Below are positions 53,631 to 61,608 of a stretch of DNA of 64,000 nt, in pieces. The notes under the pieces were generated by a model. That model was not told where the DNA came from. It ran no database searches and was given only the letters and a program-made list of their open reading frames with translations. The number at the start of each line of letters is the position of its first letter. Position 1 is the first letter of the stretch. The translations under genes and the position numbers were made by a program. This DNA comes from JAQBVV01 sp965249205. Its GTDB lineage: Bacteria; Acidobacteriota; Vicinamibacteria; Vicinamibacterales; UBA2999. The DNA lies in assembly GCA_965249205.1 (NCBI GenBank), contig CBDFLL010000005.1, positions 62,001 to 126,000 on the forward strand, in the 5' to 3' direction.

Positions 53631-56131
53631 CGCACCGATACACCCGATTCTTCGTCTATGTCGTGGCGCTGCTCACAATGAGCGCGTTGGTTGTCGGGTG
53701 TGCGGCCAGCAGGGCCAATGGTCGGGGCGAGAGCGCGGCTCGCGGGGGCGACTGGGACACGGCAGTTGACCACTTCCGCCAAGCCGTGCAGGAAGACCCG
53801 GAAAACATCGACTATCAGATAGCCCTTGAGCGCGCCATGATCGCCGCGTCGGTCCAGCACCTGGATCAGGCTCGTTTGCTGGAGGCGCGCGAGCAACTGG
53901 AGGACGCGCTGCGAGAGTATCGTCGCGCCAGCGAGTTCGACCCGAGCAACCGTCAAATCGCCGGGAAGGTAGGCGAGATCGAGAGGCGGATCCGCGACCT
54001 GGCCGAGGCCTCCCGGCCCGTGCCGACGATTCAGCAGCTTCAGCAATCGGCGCGACAGAACCCGGAGCCCTTGCTCAATCCTGCGTCGCGCGAACCGATC
54101 GAGGTGGTGTTCAACAACGCGAGCCTACGCGACATCCTGACATCGCTGGGAACGTCAGCCGGCATCAACGTGACGTTCGAGCGCGACTACCAGGACCGCA
54201 GCTACACCGTGCAGATGAGCGGCGTGACCTTCGAAGAGGCGCTCGATCAGATCTTCGCGGGCAACCTCCTCTTCTACAAAGCGATCAACGACCGCACGAT
54301 TCTCGTGATCCCGGACAATGCGCAGAAACGCGCGTTGTACTCCGAACAAGTCATTCGCACGTTTTTTGTGTCCCATGCTGACGCGACCGAAGTGGCGCAA
54401 ATCCTCAATGGTGTGATTCGGATTCCCGCGCTGGCGGTGGCGCCGCAGATTGTCGCGAACAAGACGAACAACACGATCACCGTGAGAGCGACGGCCAACA
54501 TCGTGGCGATCATCGAGCGGGTCATCGCACAGAACGACAATCCGAAGGCTGAAGTGGTGATCGACGTACAGATAATGGAGATCAGCCGGACGCGCGCGAG
54601 CGATTTCGGTATCGATCTGTCCGATTTCTCCATCGGTGGGGTGTTCTCTCCGGAGGCTGATCCGCGCGGCACCGACGCTTCCGGTATCTTCAACCTCAAT
54701 ACCGTCACGCGCGGCATCTCGACCGCCGATTTCTATCTGTCGGTGCCCTCGGCGGTTGTGCGGTTTCTCGAGACCGACTCCGAGACGCGGCTCATAGCCA
54801 AGCCGCAGCTCCGCGGTGCCGAAGGGCAGGAGATTACCCTGAATCTGGGCGACCAGATCCCCGTACCGGCCACGGTCTTCACGCCGGTTGCGCAGGGCGG
54901 TGCCAACTTCAATCCGCTGACGTCGTTCAACTACAAGGACGTGGGTGTCAACGTGACCGTGACGCCCCGCGTCACGTTCGATGGCGACATCATCCTTGAC
55001 CTCTTGGTGGAAAACAGCACGCGCACGGCGGACGTCAACATCGCGGGGCAGAATTTGCCGTCATTCGGGTCGAGGCGCGTACAGACGCAACTCCGCATGC
55101 GGGACGGGGAGTCAACCCTCCTCGCGGGCTTGCTGCGGGAAGACGAGCGAAGCTCTCTCCGCGGTTTCCCGGGATTGTCGCGGATTCCGATACTCAGAAA
55201 TCTACTGGGTTCCGAAGACGCCACGATCACCCAGACCGACATCGTTATGCTGCTCACGCCGCGGATCGTGCGGACACAGCAGCTGACGGCGGAGGATGTC
55301 AGCCCGATCTTTATCGGGTCGCAGCAAAGTCTGGGACTGGGCGGGCCTCCGCCACTGATCGCGCCGACCGTCACCGGCGCTGACGTGCCTGCCGCGGCGC
55401 TAGTGCCGGAGGCGGCGCTGCCAATACCTGAGCCGGCGGTGCTGCCGAACGGGAATGGCGGCGTCACCGTGCCCCCGGGGAGTACGGCGATCCCTGGCCC
55501 GACCGCTCCGGAGGCAGGGGTGCAGCCTGCTGCGCCGGTCGGAGTCAACCCGGCGGACGGCGTGCCGGCCGACGCAGCGCCTGCCGACGCAGTGCCCGCC
55601 GACGCAGTGCCCGCCGACGCAGCGCCCGCCGACGCAGTGCCCGCCGACGCAGCGCCCGCCGACGCAGCGCCAGCCAACGTAGCGCCAGCCAACGTAGCGC
55701 CGACGGGCGGGATCGGTGCTCGGGTCATCTTGTCGCCACCAGGGCCGGAGTTTCGTGTGGGGGCCGGGCCGTACACGGTGCCGGTGTCGATTACCGATGC
55801 GTCGCAGGTCTCAAGTCTGTCGTTGACGATTACGTTCAATCCCACGGTTCTACGCGTCCGCTCTGTCCAGGAGGGCAGTTTCATGCGCGCCGGCGGCGTC
55901 GCCGCGACGTTTCTTCAGCAGGTCGATGCGGCGTCGGGTCGCATCGATATCGCCATCGTGCGTCCTGACGATCCAACTGGAGTCGCGGGCACCGGGCTTC
56001 TCAGCGCGATCCTGTTCGATGCGGTTGGCGGCGGAACCGCGGATCTGACCCTGACTGGCACGGCGACTGGTCCTGGTGGAGGAGTCGTACCGCTTGTATT
56101 CGGAGCGACACCGGTGGTGACGGTCCGATGA
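53627..56131 (+). CDS. gspD: Secretin lipoprotein (GspD/PilQ) with a C-terminal cohesin-like domain
   Basis: 834 residues. Lipobox at C25 (LVVGC). TPR-like helices at about 30-125. An STN-type domain (PIEVVFNNASLRDILTSLGTSAGINVTFE) and an N1-like domain (TEVAQILNGVI) precede the secretin core at about 310-560 (RLIAKPQLRGAEGQEITLNLGDQIP, VTVTPRV, STLLAGLLREDE, IPILRNLLGSED, VMLLTPRIV). A long linker follows (570-695, proline/alanine with PADA repeats). The last 130 residues look like a cohesin-type beta sandwich (VPVSITDASQVSSLSLTITF, VLRVRSVQEGSFMR, GLLSAILFDAVGGG). This forms the outer-membrane pore. The linker's DNA is a 15-bp minisatellite. Confidence 0.88.
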   Translation: MTHRYTRFFVYVVALLTMSALVVGCAASRANGRGESAARGGDWDTAVDHFRQAVQEDPENIDYQIALERAMIAASVQHLDQARLLEAREQLEDALREYRRASEFDPSNRQIAGKVGEIERRIRDLAEASRPVPTIQQLQQSARQNPEPLLNPASREPIEVVFNNASLRDILTSLGTSAGINVTFERDYQDRSYTVQMSGVTFEEALDQIFAGNLLFYKAINDRTILVIPDNAQKRALYSEQVIRTFFVSHADATEVAQILNGVIRIPALAVAPQIVANKTNNTITVRATANIVAIIERVIAQNDNPKAEVVIDVQIMEISRTRASDFGIDLSDFSIGGVFSPEADPRGTDASGIFNLNTVTRGISTADFYLSVPSAVVRFLETDSETRLIAKPQLRGAEGQEITLNLGDQIPVPATVFTPVAQGGANFNPLTSFNYKDVGVNVTVTPRVTFDGDIILDLLVENSTRTADVNIAGQNLPSFGSRRVQTQLRMRDGESTLLAGLLREDERSSLRGFPGLSRIPILRNLLGSEDATITQTDIVMLLTPRIVRTQQLTAEDVSPIFIGSQQSLGLGGPPPLIAPTVTGADVPAAALVPEAALPIPEPAVLPNGNGGVTVPPGSTAIPGPTAPEAGVQPAAPVGVNPADGVPADAAPADAVPADAVPADAAPADAVPADAAPADAAPANVAPANVAPTGGIGARVILSPPGPEFRVGAGPYTVPVSITDASQVSSLSLTITFNPTVLRVRSVQEGSFMRAGGVAATFLQQVDAASGRIDIAIVRPDDPTGVAGTGLLSAILFDAVGGGTADLTLTGTATGPGGGVVPLVFGATPVVTVR
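55565..55703 (+). repeat. 15-bp minisatellite inside the secretin gene
   Basis: About nine tandem copies of a 15-base unit (GCCGACGCAGYGCCC, the last copies drifting to GCCAACGTAGCGCCA), encoding a PADA[AV]-type linker. Length is a multiple of three, so copy-number change keeps the frame and only alters the linker length. Confidence 0.85.
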
Positions 56132-56613
56132 GCACGCGGATGGCGCTCGCCGGACAGCGTGGCTACACGTTCATCGAGCTGTTGATCGTGACGACGATAC
56201 TGCTGATTCTGGCCTCTGCGGTAATGCCGTTGGCACAGGTCAGCTCACAGCGGCAGCGGGAGGCGGAACTCCGACGCACGCTTCGCGAGATGCGCACTGC
56301 GATCGACGCGTTCAAGAATGCTGTCGATCTGGGGTTGATACCGACGACGGAGCTTGAGCCTGGCAACGAAGGATATCCCCCGACTCTCGACATACTGGTT
56401 GAGGGCATCAGTGCCGCCAACGACGCGTCCGGTCGCCAGCTCCGTTTCCTCCGCCGGGTCCCGATTGATCCGACGACAGGAGATTCGGATTGGGGACTCC
56501 GCTCGTATCAGGATTCGCCGGACTCCACAACGTGGGGGCGGCAGAATGTCTATGACGTCTATACGAGGAGCAGCGGCACGGCCCTCGACGGAACCAACTA
56601 CACGGACTGGTGA
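56128..56613 (+). CDS. Type II/IV pseudopilin 1 (GspG-like)
   Basis: 161 residues. The prepilin signal is QRG-YTFIELLIVTTILLILASAVMPL, cleaved after G, with the conserved Glu at +5. The long helix is followed by a GspG-like globular part (LREMRTAIDAFKNAVDLG, then RRVPIDPTTGDSDWGLRSYQD and RQNVYDVYTRSSGTALDGTNYTDW). It overlaps the secretin stop by 4 bp. Confidence 0.9.
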   Translation: MSTRMALAGQRGYTFIELLIVTTILLILASAVMPLAQVSSQRQREAELRRTLREMRTAIDAFKNAVDLGLIPTTELEPGNEGYPPTLDILVEGISAANDASGRQLRFLRRVPIDPTTGDSDWGLRSYQDSPDSTTWGRQNVYDVYTRSSGTALDGTNYTDW

Positions 56614-57011
56614 TGATGGCGCGCCGCACACCGTCGGGGTTCACGCTCATCGAGCTCATGATCGTGATGGCGTTGATCGTGGTGCTCGCGGGGATCGGTC
56701 TGGCCACGCACGCCAACAGCCAGACGAGGGCGCGGGAAGCCGTGCTCAAGGAAAATCTGTTTCGCATGCGGGACGCCATTGATCAGTACTCAGCAGACAG
56801 GAGTCAGTACCCGGCGGCCCTGGATGATCTGGTGAGCGGCATGTACCTTCGCGCGATTCCGGTTGATCCGTTCACAGACTCGGCAGACACCTGGCAGACC
56901 ATCATGTCTGACATGAATGCCTCAGACCTTTCGGCCCAGCCGGGTATCTTTGACGTCAAGAGTGGCTCCGATCGCATGGCGATGGATGGCAGCCCGTACG
57001 CCGACTGGTAG
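56613..57011 (+). CDS. Type II/IV pseudopilin 2 (GspG-like)
   Basis: 132 residues from the ATG that overlaps the previous stop codon. Prepilin signal RTPSG-FTLIELMIVMALIVVLAGIG has Glu at +5. The rest is LKENLFRMRDAIDQYSADRSQYP, LRAIPVDPFTDSADTWQ and FDVKSGSDRMAMDGSPYADW, as in major pseudopilins with a calcium loop. Closely related in layout to pseudopilin 1. Confidence 0.9.
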   Translation: MMARRTPSGFTLIELMIVMALIVVLAGIGLATHANSQTRAREAVLKENLFRMRDAIDQYSADRSQYPAALDDLVSGMYLRAIPVDPFTDSADTWQTIMSDMNASDLSAQPGIFDVKSGSDRMAMDGSPYADW

Positions 57012-57016
57012 CCCGT

Positions 57017-58330
57017 ATGTCGAAAAGGCAGTACTCGGCGCCCCGCGCAAGAGCGTCGTCGCTGGCAGCTGCTCTGCTGGTGATAACGACGATCGTCGTC
57101 GGCGGGTGCGACAAGGTGCCGTTGCTGGCGCCGACGAGCTCAACGATCACGGTGTCGGCGCCGGCGCAGGTTCTGGCGAGCGGCGGTAGCGCCGAGATTA
57201 CGGCGTATGTACTCGAACAGAGCGGCACGCCGGTACAAAACGGCACCACTGTGCGCTTCAGTTCCACGCTTGGCCGTGTCGAACCAGTCGAGGCGCAGAC
57301 GACGAACGGTCTGGCGACGACGATGTTTTTCGCCGACGGCAGCTCAGGCGTTGCGGAAATCCGGGCGACGTCCGGGGCGGCGGGCGGCGGAGCCGACAAT
57401 ACGAATGTCGTGCAGGTGACGGTGGGCGCCGCCGCGGTCAACACCGTCACGTTGCGTGCGAATCCAGGTACCGTGGGGCCACGCGGCGGAGCGGTGGAGC
57501 TGATCGCAACGGTGATTGGCGCCGACGGTCAGGCGTTGCCAGGGGTCGCAGTCGTGTTTAGCACCGATCAGGGAACCCTCAGTGCCCAGACCGTGACGAC
57601 CAACGCCAACGGCGAGTCGCGCACAACGCTGACGACGAGTCAGCAGGCCGTTGCCAGCGCGACGGCGGGCGTCACCACCAGCAGCACGTTGACGGTGGCT
57701 GTTCGGGCGGGTCCTAGCGTGACCATCTCCTGTGCTCCCGCGTCCGGAACCGGAAACTGCGCGGCGGTGCAGGCTGATACGACCAGTAACACCGCGACAG
57801 TGATTTTCACAGTGACGAAGCCGACGGCGAGCAGCACGCTCAGCACCGCCACCCTTGATTTCGGTGACGGTAACTCTCAGAGCCTGGGTAATTTGGCTGG
57901 CGGCACCGCAACCAGCACCCGTGTATATAGCGGACCGTCAGGATCGGCCGCGACGACGTCGTACTCGCCGACGGTGCAGGTTGTCGACATCAACGACGAA
58001 ACCGCGACGGCGTCAACTGTCGTGATCGTGACGGCGAGGGCGGTGCGGCCGCAGCTCCTCGTGACGCTAGCCGCGAGTCTGGGGACCGCTGTGCTCACCG
58101 TTGGGCAGCCGGTGACGTTGACAGCGACGGTGACGCCGGCCACCGACGGCGCGGATGTCGTGAAGAGCTATCAATGGACATTTGGTGACAGCACCACGGC
58201 TGAGACCGACGGCAACGTGACCACTCACGTGTACACGTCCAACGGAGCCAAGACCGCGACCGTGGAGGTCACGACAACCGACGGCCGAACCGCGACGGCG
58301 GTCGTGCAGTTCATCGTGTCTGGTGTGTGA
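57017..58330 (+). CDS. Exported Ig-like / PKD-repeat lipoprotein
   Basis: 437 residues. Lipobox VVGGCDK. Two invasin-type Ig-like domains with the repeated pattern GTPVQNGTTVRFSSTLGRV and GQALPGVAVVFSTDQGTL (about 45-250). These are followed by PKD-like repeats with FGDGNSQSLG and YQWTFGDSTTAETDGN (about 260-435). Such proteins are stalk or adhesin modules on the cell surface. Lying between pseudopilins, it is probably a substrate or accessory of the pilus-like machine; that is inference. Confidence 0.8.
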   Translation: MSKRQYSAPRARASSLAAALLVITTIVVGGCDKVPLLAPTSSTITVSAPAQVLASGGSAEITAYVLEQSGTPVQNGTTVRFSSTLGRVEPVEAQTTNGLATTMFFADGSSGVAEIRATSGAAGGGADNTNVVQVTVGAAAVNTVTLRANPGTVGPRGGAVELIATVIGADGQALPGVAVVFSTDQGTLSAQTVTTNANGESRTTLTTSQQAVASATAGVTTSSTLTVAVRAGPSVTISCAPASGTGNCAAVQADTTSNTATVIFTVTKPTASSTLSTATLDFGDGNSQSLGNLAGGTATSTRVYSGPSGSAATTSYSPTVQVVDINDETATASTVVIVTARAVRPQLLVTLAASLGTAVLTVGQPVTLTATVTPATDGADVVKSYQWTFGDSTTAETDGNVTTHVYTSNGAKTATVEVTTTDGRTATAVVQFIVSGV

Positions 58331-59106
58331 TGAGCCCGTGTTCAGGCGCGTCGGCGCTGCGCCCTGGCAAGTCGCTGAGGAGTAACGAGCGCGGGTACGC
58401 GATGGCGGCGCTGCTTGTCGGGCTGAGCGTCATGGGGATCATGCTCAGCATGGCGCTGCCCGTCTGGCGCACCGCCGTCCAGCGGGAGCGCGAGGCTGAG
58501 CTGGTGTTTCGCGGCGAGCAATACGCGCAGGCGATCGAGTTGTTTTCGCGTCGCAACGGCGGTTTCCCTCCGAATCTTGAGGTGCTTGAAGAAGGGCGCT
58601 ACATCCGCAAGTTGTACAAGGATCCGATGACGCCGGACGGTGAATTCCAGCCGGTGTACTTCGGCCAGCCGTTGCCAGGACAAACGGGTGAGCAGCCACA
58701 AACCGGGCGCGGCGGGATGCCCGGCAGTTCCCCTGCTGGTTCCGGTGAGGCCGGTCGGGGCGGCGCACCGGTCGGCGCAGGGCCCATCATCGGTGTCGTC
58801 AGCGCAAGCACGGAAGAGTCACTGCGGCTCTATAACGGGCGTGGACGTTATAACGAGTGGGCCTTCGTGGCCGTCGTGGCCACCGCGCAGGCGGGGGCTC
58901 CCGAAGGCGCTCAGAATCCCGGTGTCCCCAACGGTGCAGGCGTGGGGCCAGGTGTGCCCGGTCGCAGAGGTGGAGGGGGCAGGCAGGGTACCCCTCCGGG
59001 CGGCGTCGGACAGGGGTTTCCAGGTCGGGGAGCGCCAGGTCAGAGCCGCGGTCAGGCTCCCACCGGAGGGGGCGCGCGAGGCGGATTTCCGTTCCCCGGT
59101 CGCTAG
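58330..59106 (+). CDS. Atypical pseudopilin 3 with Gly/Pro-rich C-terminus
   Basis: 258 residues from the ATG overlapping the previous stop. The prepilin-like segment ERG-YAMAALLVGLSVMGIMLSMALPVW lacks the usual Glu at +5 (Ala is there). The helix continues REREAELVFRGEQYAQAIELF. From about residue 110 the protein becomes low complexity, rich in G, P, Q and R, interrupted by a folded-looking GIVSAS...ESLRLYNGRGRYNEWAFV. It ends at a TAG that is part of repeat copy B. It may be a minor, GspK-like tip subunit. Confidence 0.78.
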   Translation: MSPCSGASALRPGKSLRSNERGYAMAALLVGLSVMGIMLSMALPVWRTAVQREREAELVFRGEQYAQAIELFSRRNGGFPPNLEVLEEGRYIRKLYKDPMTPDGEFQPVYFGQPLPGQTGEQPQTGRGGMPGSSPAGSGEAGRGGAPVGAGPIIGVVSASTEESLRLYNGRGRYNEWAFVAVVATAQAGAPEGAQNPGVPNGAGVGPGVPGRRGGGGRQGTPPGGVGQGFPGRGAPGQSRGQAPTGGGARGGFPFPGR

Positions 59107-59228
59107 TGGTCTGGTTGCGAATTGGCTTGTGCACCGAGGGCGGTGAGGCGCCCGACTGGCCAGGCGCGACGAGGGAGCATGCTGGGCGCATGCGACCGAG
59201 GAGCAACGCCGCCAGACGGGTGGCATAG

Positions 59229-59298
59229 AGCGTTTTTCGAATAGCCTTGTGTTTCGGCATTGCGTCTACTCAGACGCCACACGGTCATGAAAAGCGCT
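59229..59298. repeat. Short palindromic element (family member 3)
   Basis: Imperfect ends GCGTTTTTC / GAAAAGCGC, 70 bp; the right half aligns with member 1 at 27 of 41 positions and contains a perfect GCGTCT-actc-AGACGC hairpin. Flanked by ATAG and TTAG. Confidence 0.55.
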
Positions 59299-59318
59299 TT
59301 AGCCGGCCGAATGCCTAA

Positions 59319-59399
59319 CGCGTTTTCGATCGGATGCGGCACCTCCTAGCCGCCTGAGGAAGTACCACATGCGAGCAATACGTAGAAGCCGAAAACGCG
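59319..59399. repeat. Short palindromic element (family member 4)
   Basis: Perfect 10-bp ends CGCGTTTTCG / CGAAAACGCG, 81 bp, flanked by CTAA and CTAG. The internal sequence can fold into a further hairpin around 59337-59370. Confidence 0.6.
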
Positions 59400-59422
59400 C
59401 TAGCTGATTCGCAACCAGACCA

Positions 59423-60595
59423 CTAGTCGCGAAGGCGTTCATCGGCGCCCAGCGCGTCCATGACCGCGTTGTGAACTGCGGGCCGAACGTGTCTGATGGA
59501 GTCGTTCGCGCGCGTCGGGTGCACACGATTCGTCAACAACGCGACGTAGACACCTCGTTCAGGGTCGATCCACAGCGACGTGCCGGTAAAGCCGGTGTGG
59601 CCGAACGCCTGCGATGACATGCGGCTGCCGCACGACGAGCTTGGCAGCATGGTGTCCCAGCCAAGTGCGCGCGAACTGCCGGGCACCTGAGCGGTTCGCG
59701 TCAGGAACGTGTCCAACGTTGCGCGTCGAAACGCGCCGACCCGGCCATCCAGAATCTGCAGGAGGTGGCGCGCGTGCTCGCCACACGCTGCCGCAGTACC
59801 GAAGAGTCCGGCATGCCCCGCGGCGCCATGCAGGGCCGCGGCGTTCTCGTCGTGCACCTCACCAACGAGCGGCCGGCCACGCCACGCGTCGAACTCCGTT
59901 GGCGCCGTTCGCGGCATCCACTTCGTCGGTGGGGTGAACTGCAAGTCCTCCACGCTTCCCATCTGACTCCGCATCGCGTCAAACCGCGCAGGTAGGCCGG
60001 CGTTCCCCTCGAGAATGAATCCCAGCAGCATGAACCCGAGGTCGCTGTAGTCCGACCTCTTGCGCGGCGCGTAGTCGAGGGGTAAGCGGCAGATAGCCGC
60101 CTCGAATCGGTCTCGCATCTGACCGGGGGTGAGCGGCACATGTTCGGTGGTGTTCGCCGGTCGGTACAGGCCGACCGAGGAGGACGACAGCGGTTCGTAG
60201 TCCCGGTACAGTGGCGCATGGGCCGCCAGGCCGCTGCAGTGTTCCAGTAAATCGCGAATGGTCACGTGCTCCCGATCGGAGCCCAGCCACGCGGCAATGT
60301 GCGCTCCGACGCGGTCGTCGAGGGCGATTGCGCCCCGCTCGACCTGCTGCATCGCGAGCGCCGTCGTCGCGAGAACCTTGGTCAGCGAAGCCAGGTCGAA
60401 GATCGTGTCAGGAAGCGTCGCGGGCGCGCCGGCCTCTACGTGCAGTCGTCCGAATGCCTGTCGCCAAAGGGATCTGGTCGCGGTGCCGACTTCGATGACT
60501 GCGGCTGGAAACCTGTGCTGCGTCACCGCTCGTACGAGGATCGATGCCGCCGCGTCGAATCCGCCGGACGGGATGCCCTGATCGTTCGACGGCAA
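59423..60595 (-). CDS. Serine hydrolase, beta-lactamase / class C fold
   Basis: 390 residues. Penicillin-binding-type fold: SxxK in FDLASLTKVLATTALAM, a YSD motif (KRSDYSDLGFMLLGFILE) in place of YxN, and HTGFTGTSLWIDPERGVYVALLTNRVHPTRAND as the third box. No signal peptide or membrane segment. Members include esterases and peptidoglycan peptidases. It lies 14 bp from murQ, so a role in muropeptide recycling is plausible but unproven. Its TAG stop lies in the CTAG at the edge of repeat copy B. Confidence 0.85.
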   Translation of the reverse strand: MPSNDQGIPSGGFDAAASILVRAVTQHRFPAAVIEVGTATRSLWRQAFGRLHVEAGAPATLPDTIFDLASLTKVLATTALAMQQVERGAIALDDRVGAHIAAWLGSDREHVTIRDLLEHCSGLAAHAPLYRDYEPLSSSSVGLYRPANTTEHVPLTPGQMRDRFEAAICRLPLDYAPRKRSDYSDLGFMLLGFILEGNAGLPARFDAMRSQMGSVEDLQFTPPTKWMPRTAPTEFDAWRGRPLVGEVHDENAAALHGAAGHAGLFGTAAACGEHARHLLQILDGRVGAFRRATLDTFLTRTAQVPGSSRALGWDTMLPSSSCGSRMSSQAFGHTGFTGTSLWIDPERGVYVALLTNRVHPTRANDSIRHVRPAVHNAVMDALGADERLRD

Positions 60596-60609
60596 CTCAG
60601 GGGTTGTCC

Positions 60610-61572
60610 CTATGTCCGATGCGTCGCGGCTTCGGCCGCGCCCTGGAGCATTCCGCGGAGGCGTGGCTCGATATCCTCGCCAATGGCCTCACGTATCGCG
60701 CCGTTCGCCTTGCGGAGGCGAGACAGCGCTTTCGGATAGGCAAGGCCGGTCTTCTGCATGACGATCGCCGCTTTCACGTTCCAGCGGGCCCGTTTGAGAC
60801 ATTTGTCGGCTTCGTCATAGTCGAGTCCGGTCACGATATTCACGATACGGCGGGCGCGATCCTTCAGCTTTTCAGATCCGGTCTGGACGTCGACCATGAG
60901 ATTGCCGTAGGTCTTGCCAATCTGAATCATCGCTCCCGTCGTCAGCATGTTCAGAACGAGCTTGGTGGCTGTTCCAGCCTTGAGTCGTGTCGACCCTGCA
61001 ATGACCTCGGCGCCGACACCCGGTGCGATTGCCAGGTCAACGAACATCTGGAGCTCGGTTTTCGGATCACAGGTGACGAAGATCGTTCGCGCGCCCGACT
61101 TGCGTGCCCGCGTGAGCGCGCCCCGTACGAACAGGGTCATACCGCTGGCCGATACGCCGATGACGATGTCCTTCTTGCCAGGACGGAGCCGGGTCATGGC
61201 CCTGGCGCCCTCCTCATAGTTGTCTTCCACGCCCTCCTTGGCCGCGAAGGTTGCGCGATGGCCCCCTGCCATGATCCCCTGGACGAGCGACGGGGGGGTG
61301 CTGAAGGTCGGCGGCATCTCGGTGGATTCAAGGATCCCGAGCCGTCCGCTCGTGCCGGCCCCGACAAACAAGATACGACCGTCTTTGCGAAGCGCGGTGG
61401 CCACCATCTCGACGCCGACTGCGATACGGTCGCGCTCGCGTTGCACCGCTGCGAGCATCCTACGGTCTTCGCTGACCATGAGATCGACGATCTCGGACGG
61501 GGAGAGCTTATCGATCCCGAGGCTGGCTGGATTGATCGCCTCGGTTGGGAGTGACTGCCACTTCGAACGCAT
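60610..61572 (-). CDS. murQ: N-acetylmuramic acid 6-phosphate etherase
   Basis: 320 residues. Removes the lactyl ether from MurNAc-6-phosphate during peptidoglycan recycling. SIS domain: ILFVGAGTSGRLGILESTEMPPTFST (sugar-phosphate site and the catalytic glutamate), DIVIGVSASGMTLFVRGAL, LKAGTATKLVLNMLTTGAM. N-terminal LPTEAINPASLGIDKLS is family-typical. It is divergent from the xerD-like gene and probably co-transcribed with the hydrolase. Confidence 0.96.
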   Translation of the reverse strand: MRSKWQSLPTEAINPASLGIDKLSPSEIVDLMVSEDRRMLAAVQRERDRIAVGVEMVATALRKDGRILFVGAGTSGRLGILESTEMPPTFSTPPSLVQGIMAGGHRATFAAKEGVEDNYEEGARAMTRLRPGKKDIVIGVSASGMTLFVRGALTRARKSGARTIFVTCDPKTELQMFVDLAIAPGVGAEVIAGSTRLKAGTATKLVLNMLTTGAMIQIGKTYGNLMVDVQTGSEKLKDRARRIVNIVTGLDYDEADKCLKRARWNVKAAIVMQKTGLAYPKALSRLRKANGAIREAIGEDIEPRLRGMLQGAAEAATHRT

Positions 61573-61608
61573 TCACGTACAATTCTACCGATTCCTGAAA
61601 GAACCAGA

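Larger units (their letters stand above)
59106..59423. mobile_element. MITE-like element, copy B
   Basis: 318 bp with the same 22-bp terminal repeats as copy A, and with CTAG at both outer edges. The left 100 bp match copy A without its nested insert. An extra stretch of about 200 bp contains two further palindromic elements (59229-59298 and 59319-59399). No gene is inside. Confidence 0.75.

Noticed and set aside
55565..55703. CRISPR-like array
   Set aside because: The 15-bp units are contiguous without spacers and encode an in-frame protein linker.
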